Below, piece by piece: positions 49,562 to 57,477 of a stretch of DNA of 62,848 nucleotides; position 1 is the stretch's first letter, and each line of letters opens with the position of its first letter. Source of the stretch: an uncultured Prevotellaceae bacterium (GTDB lineage Bacteria; Bacteroidota; Bacteroidia; Bacteroidales; Bacteroidaceae); the NCBI GenBank assembly GCA_900316445.1, contig ONCZ01000007.1:1-62848 (forward strand), written 5' to 3'. A program made the translations under genes and the position numbers. The notes beneath the pieces are model-generated. The model was not told where the DNA came from, ran no database searches, and saw only the letters and a list, made by a program, of their open reading frames with translations.

Positions 49562-51745
49562 TTATTCTGCTTCGAGCAGGAGTACGCGACTGGACCAGTC
49601 GTTCTTCTTAGACCATTCGGGCTCGTTGCGGTAGGGCATTTCGAGGCCGTGGTTCATAAGATAGGCACCGCTGAAGGTTTTGCCTTCGACGTCGAGGGGC
49701 TTGAGGTCGATGCGGTTGAGCTCGTGTACCTTATATTTCTTATTAGCATCGAGACCGGCCATTTTGACACGAGGCAGGTGCTCGTTCTGGAACGATTCGG
49801 TCTTCCACCAGAAGAAGACACTCTTCGACTTCGATTCGTCGACGTACATCAAAGAGGCGAGGCCGAGTTTGTCGTAAGGCGATACGAGACGATAGAGATC
49901 GCCAAATTGCACGATGGGACGGATGCCCTTATACTCGGCGATGGCATTGCGGCAGAGGGCCTTCTCGTCGTCAGTCATATTCTTGGGTTGGATTTCCATG
50001 CCGAGGCGTCCGCTCATGGCCACGTCGATGCGGTATTTCATGGCGGTGGTGCGGAAGACGGTGTGGTTGGGCGTGGCACTGATGTGCGAGGCCATAGCGA
50101 TGGCGGGGAAGAAATACGAGGTGCCCCACTGCATGTAGATGCGCTGGAGGGCATCGGTGTTGTCGCTCACCCAGAACTCGTCGAACCAGGGCAGAACACC
50201 CCAATTGGCACGTCCGCCGCCGGAGGCACAGGCCTGGATGGTGAGGTCAGGATACTTGGCACGGATGCGCTGGCAGGCCTTCTCGAAGCCGCGATGGTAC
50301 TCGATATAGAGGTGGCTCTGGTCGTTCATCGTCAGATACTGCGAACCGTGGTTGAGGATGGGCATATTGGCATCCCACTTGATATAGTCGATCTCAGGAT
50401 ACTTGGTCATGAGGTTATCGACGATGGAGAAGACGAAGTCCTGCACCTTGGGATTGGACATGTCGAGCACCACCTGAGTGCCACCACGACCCAGCACGGG
50501 CTCACGCTTCGGAGCCTTCACGATCCAGTCGGGATGGGCCTCGTAGAGTTCGCTGACTGTGTTAGACATCTCGGGCTCTATCCAGATGCCGAACTTGATG
50601 CCGTGCTTCTTAGCATCGCGCAGCAGCCCTTCGATGCCCTCGGGCAGTTTGTTCTTATCCACCACCCAGTCGCCGAGCGAACTGTTGTCCGTCTTGCGGG
50701 GATATTTATCGCCGAACCAGCCGTCGTCCATGACGAACAGCTCACCGCCCATCGAAGCAATGTCGCCCATCATCTGATCCATGCCCTGCTGGTTGATGTC
50801 GAAATAGACACCTTCCCAGGAGTTGAGCAGGATCTTGCGCTCTTTGTTGCCGTGGGCGAGCATGTATTTGCGTCCCCACTTGTGGAAGTTGCGGGAGACG
50901 CCGGAGAGTCCGCACTGGGAGAAGCTCAGGGCGACCTTAGGCGTGGTGAAGGTCTCGCCTTTCTTCAGGTGATATTCGGAGTTGTCGGGGTTGATGCCGG
51001 TGAAGAAATAGTGGTATTCTGTATCGTCGGTGTCGATCTTCAGCTGGAAGTTGCCAGAGTAGCAGAGGGCAGCACCGATGACGGAGCCAGCGTTCTCACG
51101 GCCTTTGCCGTCGAGGGAGAACATCACCTCGGCGTGGTCGGTGTGCGAGTTGCGAGTGCCGTCCTTGTTCTTGATCACCTTCTCACCAGGCAGGAGAGGC
51201 TCTTCTACGAGACGGGCCTCATTGGCCCAGGAGCCGTAGAAATGGGAGAGCCACACGTTACCGCGACGGATGGGTAGGCAGATGGAGGCAAACTGCGTCA
51301 GCGTGACGGACTTGGCCTCGCCGTTGGTGATCTCCGTCCAGGTCTCAATCATATCTTCGTCCTCATAGGCCTTATAGCAGAGGGCGACGGAAGTCGGATA
51401 AATTGGATCTTTCAGCGTAATCCGAGTAATGCCGTCTTTCTTCTCAAGTCCAGTGACAAAGAGTTCCGTGGACATGTTGCCATCGGCGTGCGTCACGGCG
51501 ATGGCGGCCTCAGCAGGACAGTCCATACCGTAGGCGGGATAGGCATTCATCCTGCCGTTGCGGGGGGCCTGCAGATTCTTGAGGTCGAAATCGCTCAGCT
51601 TCTGGCCGAAATACACATACTGTGGCTGTTTGCCGTTTTCTACTTCGAGCACCATCGTCGCGTGTTTCGTCTCGATGGTGACCTGTTCTGCCTGGGCAGC
51701 CAGGGAAAATGTAAAAATTAAAAGATTAAATAATGAAAATCTCAT
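49562..51745 (-). CDS. Alpha-galactosidase, glycoside hydrolase family 36
   Basis: 727 residues. Signal peptide MRFSLFNLLIFTFSLAAQA. The catalytic (beta/alpha)8 part has FVMDDGWFGDKYP, nucleophile Asp458 (IKWDAN) and acid/base Asp528 (WVSDNTDAL), with CASGGGRANWGVLPWF between them. The N-terminal beta-supersandwich and C-terminal sheet make up the rest. It cleaves alpha-1,6-galactose from raffinose-type sugars or galactomannan in the periplasm. It has its own promoter (51775-51782). Confidence 0.95.
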   Translation of the reverse strand: MRFSLFNLLIFTFSLAAQAEQVTIETKHATMVLEVENGKQPQYVYFGQKLSDFDLKNLQAPRNGRMNAYPAYGMDCPAEAAIAVTHADGNMSTELFVTGLEKKDGITRITLKDPIYPTSVALCYKAYEDEDMIETWTEITNGEAKSVTLTQFASICLPIRRGNVWLSHFYGSWANEARLVEEPLLPGEKVIKNKDGTRNSHTDHAEVMFSLDGKGRENAGSVIGAALCYSGNFQLKIDTDDTEYHYFFTGINPDNSEYHLKKGETFTTPKVALSFSQCGLSGVSRNFHKWGRKYMLAHGNKERKILLNSWEGVYFDINQQGMDQMMGDIASMGGELFVMDDGWFGDKYPRKTDNSSLGDWVVDKNKLPEGIEGLLRDAKKHGIKFGIWIEPEMSNTVSELYEAHPDWIVKAPKREPVLGRGGTQVVLDMSNPKVQDFVFSIVDNLMTKYPEIDYIKWDANMPILNHGSQYLTMNDQSHLYIEYHRGFEKACQRIRAKYPDLTIQACASGGGRANWGVLPWFDEFWVSDNTDALQRIYMQWGTSYFFPAIAMASHISATPNHTVFRTTAMKYRIDVAMSGRLGMEIQPKNMTDDEKALCRNAIAEYKGIRPIVQFGDLYRLVSPYDKLGLASLMYVDESKSKSVFFWWKTESFQNEHLPRVKMAGLDANKKYKVHELNRIDLKPLDVEGKTFSGAYLMNHGLEMPYRNEPEWSKKNDWSSRVLLLEAE

Positions 51746-51774
51746 ATTGTTAGTATTTTAGAGTTTTGTCGTTG

Positions 51775-51782
51775 CAAAGATA
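51775..51782 (-). promoter_or_regulatory. -7 element of the alpha-galactosidase gene
   Basis: TATCTTTG on the minus strand, 29 bp before the start. The repeat tract at 51788-51834 lies immediately upstream of it. Confidence 0.65.
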
Positions 51783-51787
51783 CGACA

Positions 51788-51834
51788 AAAAAGTGAAAAG
51801 TGAAGAATGAAAAGTGAAAAAATTTGCTGCCACC
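51788..51834 (+). repeat. AAGTGAA tract with AATTTGCTGCC core
   Basis: AAGTGAA-type units (51790-51820) followed by AATTTGCTGCCACC (51821-51834), upstream of the alpha-galactosidase promoter and downstream of btuC. Confidence 0.75.
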
Positions 51835-51877
51835 AAGTGATTTTGGAAGCAAAGTATGGAGAAAAGGCAAACGAGTA

Positions 51878-52891
51878 TTATCGTTTGCGGGCGATGACGT
51901 AAATAATGACGGGGGCGCCGATGAGCGGCGTGACGGCGTTGAGGGGGATGACACCACTCTCGCCTGGGAGGAAACAGATAAGGTTGCAGATGAGGGCCAC
52001 GACGGCACCACAGAGGATGGTGGCGGGCAACAACACACGATGGTTGTCTGTGGTGAGCAACAGTCGGGCGATATGAGGCACGGCAAGGCCGATGAATGCC
52101 ACAGGACCACAGAAGGCGGTGGTGACTGCCGTCAACAGGCCAGTGACGATAAGCAGCCAGTTGCGCACCCTCAGGATGTTCACGCCGAGGTTTTCGGCAT
52201 AACGGTCGCCTAAAAGTAGGGCGTTGAGGGGTTTGATGAGCAGCAGGGCACCGAGGAGTCCGATGAGGGTGACACCAGCGAAAACGGGCATATTCGCCAT
52301 CGACACGCCACCGAAGGAGCCCATGCCCCAGACCATATACGACTTCACGCCTTCGTCGGTGGCAAAGAAGTTGAGCAGCGAGATGGCGGAGTTGGAGATG
52401 TAGCCGATCATGATGCCGACGATGAGCAGCATGACGTTGTTTCGCACCAGCGTAGAGAAAAAGAAGATGAGTGCCATGACGGCCATCGCGCCGATGAAGG
52501 CGGCAATCAGGATGGCGGCAAAGCCACCGATCTGGAGGGAGCCAACGGAGAGGCCACCGCCTAACAAGAGCATTACCAGCGCCACACCCAAACCTGCACC
52601 GCTGTTGATGCCAAAGATGGAAGGACCAGCGAGGGGATTGCGGAAGGCAGTCTGAAGCATCAGTCCGCTGACGGCGAGGGCACCGCCACAGAGCATCGCC
52701 GTAATGGCCTGTGGCAATCGTGACTCAAGCACAATGAACTGCCATGAGGGTTTCAGCGTCTTGTCGCCTGTGAGGATGCTGAACACGTCGGCAACAGGGA
52801 TGCTGACAGAACCCATCACCAGATTCAGGGCGAAGAGCACCACAATGAGCAGGCCCAGACAGCCGCAATAAACCAAACCCCTCTGCTTCAC
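51878..52891 (-). CDS. btuC: FecCD-type ABC permease, cobalamin
   Basis: 337 residues from a GTG start (MKQRGLVYCGCLGLL). About ten transmembrane helices. ESRLPQAITAMLCGGALAVSGLMLQTAFRNPLAGPSIFGINSGAGLG is the BtuCD/FecCD signature, and GESGVIPLNAVTPLIGAPVIIYVIARKR ends the protein. It forms the inner-membrane channel that takes up the corrinoid delivered by the binding protein. It is the last gene of the riboswitch operon; no ATPase gene (btuD) follows. Confidence 0.9.
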   Translation of the reverse strand: MKQRGLVYCGCLGLLIVVLFALNLVMGSVSIPVADVFSILTGDKTLKPSWQFIVLESRLPQAITAMLCGGALAVSGLMLQTAFRNPLAGPSIFGINSGAGLGVALVMLLLGGGLSVGSLQIGGFAAILIAAFIGAMAVMALIFFFSTLVRNNVMLLIVGIMIGYISNSAISLLNFFATDEGVKSYMVWGMGSFGGVSMANMPVFAGVTLIGLLGALLLIKPLNALLLGDRYAENLGVNILRVRNWLLIVTGLLTAVTTAFCGPVAFIGLAVPHIARLLLTTDNHRVLLPATILCGAVVALICNLICFLPGESGVIPLNAVTPLIGAPVIIYVIARKR

Positions 52892-52930
52892 GTCTATAAT
52901 TTTTTAATTCTTTAATTTTTTAATTTTCTT
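52892..52930 (-). repeat. AATTAAAAA tract joining btuF and btuC
   Basis: AATTAAAAAATTAAAGAATT-type units form the gap and also encode the last residues of the binding protein (KKIKKLKN). Confidence 0.65.
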
Positions 52931-54157
52931 GTAGTAGCGTAGCGGTGGGAGGTTGGGAATATCGGGATGGAGGATGTGGATGTAATCGCCTAACAGCCAG
53001 TCTGGACGGAAGGGCGACTCTTCATAGAAGAGAGAACGCTCCACGTCGCAGCCATAGATCTCTCCGCTACGGAATGCCTTGAACTGGTCGTAGCCGTGAT
53101 GTTCGCTAAGCAGTTCGTCGGGGGTGATGTCGTGGTCGCTGCTATAACGGAAAAGCCAGACATCGGCCTCGCCTGCTTTCTCTAAGACCGCCTCGAAAGG
53201 CAAAGAAACGCTACCGCTATGTTCATCGTCGGCCCAGGGATAATTGCCGCCGGCATCCTGGATCATCTGGCCGATGGTGCTGCGGCCCCCAGGCACATAC
53301 CAGACGCTGCCAGTGACTTTGTCGAGGAGGACAGAGGGTGTCTTCGTGGGTACGGTGGTGCGGTGGTGCGGTGGTGCGAGATTACCAACAGCTACCGAAG
53401 TATTCTCGTGCCCCCGTGCCCCCGTGCCCCCGTACCACCGATCCCGCAAGGCACAATAACTGCTGTCGACGACGGCAAAGAGGCTGTCGGCACGGGATTC
53501 ACAACCGAAGAGCATGCCATAGAAGCGCAGCCACTCGGCGCGGGCCAAGGGCGAAGGCTCCATGTATTCAGCACACTCGATAATGGGGATGCCAATCTCT
53601 TCCAAACGGCCATAACCCCCGCTGTTCTCAAAGGGCGAGAGGAACAAGGCGTCAGGACGCTGGTCGATGATCTTCTCCACCACAGGACTCATGCCTTCAC
53701 CCACATCGGTGATACGGCCTGCCTTCACCTGTTCGTGAATCCAGGGAATCTTGATGTACTTCAGATCCGCCACACCAGCGATACTCTGTTCACAACCAAA
53801 CGACATCAGCATCGCACAATGGACGGTGGTGAACATCACGGAGCGGCGCAGTGGTGTGCGGACGATTGTAGAAAGCGAGGAGTGAGGAGTGAGGAGTGAG
53901 GAGTGAGAAATGTTTTGAGGATCGATGCTGTCAGGAACCAGGAGATAGCTGTGGAGAATCTTGCCTTCCTTCCACGGATTCTTCACCACCACCTCGGTAT
54001 AGTCCTTGTGACGGACGATGCTGAGCTGGGTGGCGTATTTAAGAGAGACAGTATCTCCTGCCTCCTGGGCTGATGGCCCACGGCCACCAGCACAGGAGCA
54101 CAGGAGCGTCAGGAGCATGACGACTCCAATCCCGCAAAGAGAGGGATTAGTCTTCAT
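52904..54157 (-). CDS. btuF: Periplasmic corrinoid-binding lipoprotein (BtuF-like)
   Basis: 417 residues. Lipobox LLCSC (Cys about 22). A PBP-III fold is seen in the strands RRSVMFTTVHCAMLMSFG, SIAGVADLKYIKIP, DALFLSPFENSGGYGRLEEIGIPII and VWYVPGGRSTIGQMIQDAGGNYPWAD. Two in-frame insertions are made of 7-bp repeats: ISHSSLLTPHSSLST at about 83-98, and YGGTGARGHENTSVAVGNLAPPHHRTTVPTKTPS at about 241-275. It hands corrinoid to BtuC. It overlaps the DUF4465 gene by 11 bp. A haem-binding role is the alternative. Confidence 0.85.
   Translation of the reverse strand: MKTNPSLCGIGVVMLLTLLCSCAGGRGPSAQEAGDTVSLKYATQLSIVRHKDYTEVVVKNPWKEGKILHSYLLVPDSIDPQNISHSSLLTPHSSLSTIVRTPLRRSVMFTTVHCAMLMSFGCEQSIAGVADLKYIKIPWIHEQVKAGRITDVGEGMSPVVEKIIDQRPDALFLSPFENSGGYGRLEEIGIPIIECAEYMEPSPLARAEWLRFYGMLFGCESRADSLFAVVDSSYCALRDRWYGGTGARGHENTSVAVGNLAPPHHRTTVPTKTPSVLLDKVTGSVWYVPGGRSTIGQMIQDAGGNYPWADDEHSGSVSLPFEAVLEKAGEADVWLFRYSSDHDITPDELLSEHHGYDQFKAFRSGEIYGCDVERSLFYEESPFRPDWLLGDYIHILHPDIPNLPPLRYYKKIKKLKN
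53338..53450 (-). repeat. Paired repeat tract with GTATTCTC core inside btuF
   Basis: GGTGGTGC units (53343-53378), then AGTATTCTCGTG (53398-53409) and CCCCCGTG units (53410-53440). On the coding strand the core encodes Glu-Asn-Thr (HENTS). Confidence 0.75.
53877..53908 (-). repeat. Four perfect GAGGAGT units inside btuF
   Basis: GAGGAGT repeats exactly at 53877, 53884, 53891 and 53898. Read from the minus strand it encodes the Ser/Leu-rich SHSSLLTPHSSLS insertion. Confidence 0.9.
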
Positions 54158-54971
54158 CAGCTACCTCGTACTCGATCTCAATGTCGTCGATGCAGATATA
54201 GGTCGGAGTGGTCAGACCAAAGTCGTTCTGCTTAGAGCCTTCGAAACCGAAGGAGAGGGCCTTGATGTTCTGGAAGGCAACCACTTCGCTCAGGTCGCAG
54301 TACTTCCATTCCTTCACGTAGTCACTGCCCTTGGCGAGGGGAATCTCAAGACGGGCACCGCTTTCGATATCCTCCTGGGCAGGAGTGGGATAAACCACAC
54401 AGGTCAGGAAGTCATCGGCCTCGAACTTACCAGGAGTCATACCGTCGCCGTTGAGGATGGCATCCACCGTCCAGGCGTCGTTGGTGTACCAGAAGCCCTT
54501 CACCGTCACAGGCTTGTCGAAGGTGATCTGCTCACCGAAGGTGTAGACCACCATGAAGTTCTTGCCTTCGTGGGCCTTGCCGGTGATGTTGTTGAACTGG
54601 TCGGTAAACATGGTCTCTGCAGCGTAAGTGGTCTCTGTGCGGTTGGAAACGCCAAAGCCACTCCAACTGGCCCAAGCGGGTGTCCAAGTGACAGGGAAGT
54701 TCACGATGTCCTCCTTGTAGGAGCATGCAAAAGCCTCAGAGCCGTAGTTGTCGACCTTCTCACCGCTCTCGTCGCCACACCAGATGCCGTCGGCGGTAAG
54801 GGGAGCATTCTCGAAGCCGATAGTCTCATAGACAATCTCAGGAACGACGGGCTGAGGCTCTGGCTGGGGATCGGGAATCACAGGAGAGTCTTCGTTTGCT
54901 GTACAAGAACTCATTGCCAGGACTGCGCCACAAGCGATGGCTGCAAGTCCGAAAAATTTGTTTGTTTTCAT
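54147..54971 (-). CDS. DUF4465 lipoprotein of the cobalamin locus
   Basis: 274 residues. Lipobox MSSC. A Pro-rich spacer (PVIPDPQPEPQPVVPE) is followed by a beta-jelly-roll-like domain (TIGFENAPL, WSGFGVSNRT, KNFMVVYTFGEQITFDKPVTVKGFWYTND, CIDDIEIEYEV) typical of DUF4465. Such genes often lie beside corrinoid transport genes in Bacteroidetes. A surface corrinoid-binding or accessory role is plausible but not shown by sequence. Confidence 0.82.
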   Translation of the reverse strand: MKTNKFFGLAAIACGAVLAMSSCTANEDSPVIPDPQPEPQPVVPEIVYETIGFENAPLTADGIWCGDESGEKVDNYGSEAFACSYKEDIVNFPVTWTPAWASWSGFGVSNRTETTYAAETMFTDQFNNITGKAHEGKNFMVVYTFGEQITFDKPVTVKGFWYTNDAWTVDAILNGDGMTPGKFEADDFLTCVVYPTPAQEDIESGARLEIPLAKGSDYVKEWKYCDLSEVVAFQNIKALSFGFEGSKQNDFGLTTPTYICIDDIEIEYEVADED

Positions 54972-55010
54972 AACTGCTTTTGTTTTTTAATAAGTTAATA
55001 ATGTGAATTG

Positions 55011-56165
55011 TTATTTAGAAATGTATTTCTTGCCGTTTTGGATGATTATCGAGGAGCGAGGAGTGAGGAGTGAGGAGTGAGATTTGTTTATGCGGCGGCC
55101 TTGGAGGTCATAGGAAGGAGTATTCTCCTGTCTCCTGACTCCTGTCTCCTGACTCCTAATCCCTGTTGCTTCTATTGAAGCCTCAAGATGCAGGTCTTCT
55201 GCTGCCTGGATCTCCGTGGATGTCTCGCCCCACCAGTCTGGAGCAGGGCATTTTTGGTTCATACCGCTATAGACCCGCACAAAGTCGATGTGATCAAGAC
55301 TGACGGGTTGTCTGTTCTCATCGACAGCCCATCCGATGTCGAAGCCGCAGCCCTCGTAGTTCCACGAATCGGCATCAGCCTTGTCCGTGAAGTTAGGCAG
55401 GTTATCGGCATAGCCATAACGGAAACCAATGAGCACATAATAGTACTGACTCCAGCTCTTATCTACCGTCTCAGAGAGGTTGAACATATTGTCAGGCAGA
55501 CGGGTACCCTTGAAGGTCAGTTCGTCAGGGAGCCACAAAGGATAGTATTCCTGCAGATGATTCGCGTAACTGTAGAGGCGGTCTATGGTGCCGGAGTTGC
55601 CTTGGTTGTCTGTCCATGGGATGTCACCCATCGGATTCTGACGGTAGGTCACCTCGTAATTATAGATAACCTTGCCGACGCTGTCCACATCGCAACTGCC
55701 GCTGAGTTCATACCAAGGGTCATCTGGCAGGCCATTGCCGTTGACATCCTGTGACACCATTACGATACCAGCCTCGTTCATCCCGCCGAACACCTGGTTC
55801 GTCATCTCCTGATAGGCATTACCCCAGATGGCAAAATCACGCTGTCCAGGGAGATTGACGACGGGGTGATCGAAATGGAAGGTGACATAACCGCCCCATC
55901 CGCCAAGTGAGATAAGGTGGGTATTAGAATAGTCACCGGAGATGCTCTCCGTACATTTGCGCACCATATCGGCCTCCGTGTCACCCTCCTCGTATTCTGG
56001 GATGACGTTCACCCATTGCCCAGGGGCCGGACGGTATTCATCCACCGCCTGGATGTACTTCGAGTGCTCTTGCGCACTCAATGGTGAAAAGGTGAAAAGG
56101 TGAAAAAGTGAAACACTTATCACCAAACCTTTTCCCGTCATTTTATGATATAATCTCATATTCAT
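55011..56165 (-). CDS. Surface protein of the cobalamin locus with interrupted C-terminal sorting-like end
   Basis: 384 residues. The signal peptide core SLFHLFTFSPLSAQ is encoded by an 8-bp tract. The body (SLGGWGGYVTFHFDHPVVNLPGQRDFAIWGN, GIVMVSQDVNGNGLPDDPWYELSG, IDFVRVYSGMNQKC) is a conserved beta domain seen in Bacteroidetes cell-surface proteins near btuG. The C-terminus has the frame of a short type IX-like tail (YDLQGRRIN...IIIQNGKKYISK), but two 7-bp repeat inserts sit before and within it (IRSQETGVRRQENTPS; KSHSSLLTPRSS). The role in corrinoid uptake is inferred from location. Confidence 0.75.
   Translation of the reverse strand: MNMRLYHKMTGKGLVISVSLFHLFTFSPLSAQEHSKYIQAVDEYRPAPGQWVNVIPEYEEGDTEADMVRKCTESISGDYSNTHLISLGGWGGYVTFHFDHPVVNLPGQRDFAIWGNAYQEMTNQVFGGMNEAGIVMVSQDVNGNGLPDDPWYELSGSCDVDSVGKVIYNYEVTYRQNPMGDIPWTDNQGNSGTIDRLYSYANHLQEYYPLWLPDELTFKGTRLPDNMFNLSETVDKSWSQYYYVLIGFRYGYADNLPNFTDKADADSWNYEGCGFDIGWAVDENRQPVSLDHIDFVRVYSGMNQKCPAPDWWGETSTEIQAAEDLHLEASIEATGIRSQETGVRRQENTPSYDLQGRRINKSHSSLLTPRSSIIIQNGKKYISK
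55051..55159 (-). repeat. Inverted pair of 7-bp tracts in the 3' end of the surface-protein gene
   Basis: Four GAGGAGY units at 55051-55078; then, after 37 bp, GAGTATTCTCC leads into CTCCTGT/CTCCTGA units (55125-55159). The arms are roughly complementary. The core encodes ENTP on the minus strand. Confidence 0.85.
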
Positions 56166-56217
56166 TCTTTTTTATTTTATAATATTCACCTTTTCACTTT
56201 TTCACCTTTTCACCTTT
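56084..56217 (-). repeat. Inverted pair of 8-bp GGTGAAAA tracts around a start codon
   Basis: GGTGAAAA three times plus AGTGAAA (56087-56114) faces TTCACCTTTTCACTTTTTCACC-type units (56186-56216). On the minus strand one arm encodes the end of the btuG-like protein (KVKR) and the leader; the other encodes the next protein's signal-peptide core. Confidence 0.85.
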
Positions 56218-57470
56218 AAAAACGCTGCGTGCCCTGGGATATCACCCGTCTTGACTTTCCAGTCGAAGGTGCCATCGGCATTAAAGTGCAGCAGTTCGCC
56301 GCTCGACACGTAGTTCTTGGCATCCATCAGATAGAAGTCACGCTGCAGGGGATTCACGATGATGCCGTATGGCATACGGATCTTCTGGATCTCCGGCGCC
56401 GTAGAGAGGGTATTCGTCACCACCTGATGACTGCGCACGTTGATGATGCCGTAGGTAATGGTGTTCGTCATCGTCACCTCACTCCACTGGCTGCCGTAGA
56501 AATACAGCGAGTCACCAACGATGCAGAGGTCGCTGACAGACTGATCCAGATGACCGCCCACTCTCATATTGCCGTTGCCATCGGGCTCCAGCCAATAGAT
56601 ATTGGAAGATTCATCCATATAGTTTCCACGGGAGGTCACCCAGAGCTGGCCATATTTGTCTGCTTTCAGATGGTGCAGGTTCGGAGCCACCTCTATCTTG
56701 TCTGTCTCCTGCATCGTCGAGAGGTCAACGACGCTCACCGTACTCTCATAGCCCTGTCCCGTCATACCCTGATAGCCGCCGCTATTGGCCACATAGAGAC
56801 GGTTACCCAGAATGGCCATCTCCTCAGGCTGATAACCCACGCTGACGGAATCAGTCTTCTGCAGCGTGAGGGTGTCCACCTTAAACACGCTGCCTAAAGG
56901 ACTTCTACTGTCTCCTGACTCCTGGCTCCCGACTCCATATACCGATCCGACATACGACGAGACGTAGGCAAAGCCATCCTTGAAGGTGACATAGCGACAA
57001 TTGGGGATGTTGACCTTCCCGATTCTGACGGCATCAGCCGCACGGGCCACCTCCACCTTGTTCGAACAGTTGATGACCAGCCAGAGCCGTGAACCGTAGA
57101 TCTGACAGTCGTTGCCCACATCACCTAATGACATCACCGTCGAGGGATTGCGTTCGGAGTAGATATTACGATAATAATGTACGGTGGAGTCCTTTCCTGA
57201 GAGGTCGAGGTAGTCGAGGGTCGCTTTGTTCGAACCCATATTCCCCTCGTTAAGCAGATACATACCAATGATCTCACTCTTCGTCGTCTTACCGCCCGTG
57301 TTGATATCCTCCATCGGCACTATCATCACGTCGTTCCTGCAGGCAGACAACAAGAGGATTATTAACGACAACAAAGACAACTTAGACAACATTCCAGCTA
57401 CGCCCTCGACCATTGGTCGAGAGTAAAAAAGTTGTCTGAGTTGTCCAAGTTGTCGTTTATTAATAATCAT
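56202..57470 (-). CDS. btuG: BtuG-like beta-propeller surface lipoprotein
   Basis: About 422 residues from ATG 57470; ATGs at 57413 and 57392 would give more ordinary signal lengths. Hydrophobic LSLLSLIILLLSAC is the lipobox region. The rest is a YncE/DUF5074-like seven-blade propeller (YLLNEGNMGSNKATLDYLDL, VGYQPEEMAILGNRLYVANSGG, IRMPYGIIVNPLQRDFYLMDAKNY). BtuG proteins sit on TonB-dependent BtuB and capture cobalamin outside the cell; placement directly after btuB supports this. A repeat insert (VGSQESGDSRSPLG) lies at about residue 190. Confidence 0.85.
   Translation of the reverse strand: MIINKRQLGQLRQLFYSRPMVEGVAGMLSKLSLLSLIILLLSACRNDVMIVPMEDINTGGKTTKSEIIGMYLLNEGNMGSNKATLDYLDLSGKDSTVHYYRNIYSERNPSTVMSLGDVGNDCQIYGSRLWLVINCSNKVEVARAADAVRIGKVNIPNCRYVTFKDGFAYVSSYVGSVYGVGSQESGDSRSPLGSVFKVDTLTLQKTDSVSVGYQPEEMAILGNRLYVANSGGYQGMTGQGYESTVSVVDLSTMQETDKIEVAPNLHHLKADKYGQLWVTSRGNYMDESSNIYWLEPDGNGNMRVGGHLDQSVSDLCIVGDSLYFYGSQWSEVTMTNTITYGIINVRSHQVVTNTLSTAPEIQKIRMPYGIIVNPLQRDFYLMDAKNYVSSGELLHFNADGTFDWKVKTGDIPGHAAFLKVKR
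56898..56935 (-). repeat. CTCCTGA tract inside btuG-like gene
   Basis: TTCTACTG followed by TCTCCTGACTCCTGGCTCCC units, the same order as the right arm in the acyltransferase gene. Encodes SQESGDSR in the propeller. Confidence 0.65.
57363..57460 (-). repeat. Inverted GACAACTT tracts around the btuG signal peptide
   Basis: GACAACAAAGACAACTTAGACAAC (57367-57390) mirrors GTTGTCTGAGTTGTCCAAGTTGTC (57431-57454), with a CTCGACCA/TGGTCGAG dyad between (57405-57423). One arm encodes a Gln/Arg-rich leader, the other LSKLSLLSL of the signal core. Confidence 0.8.
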
Positions 57471-57477
57471 TGTCGTT

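Noticed and set aside
49649-51277. 542-codon plus-strand frame opposite the alpha-galactosidase gene
   Set aside because: It is the antisense shadow of a well-conserved GH36 gene; codon bias of the real gene explains its length.
54018-54998. 326-codon plus-strand frame over DUF4465 and btuF
   Set aside because: Antisense shadow of genes with clear lipoprotein signals.
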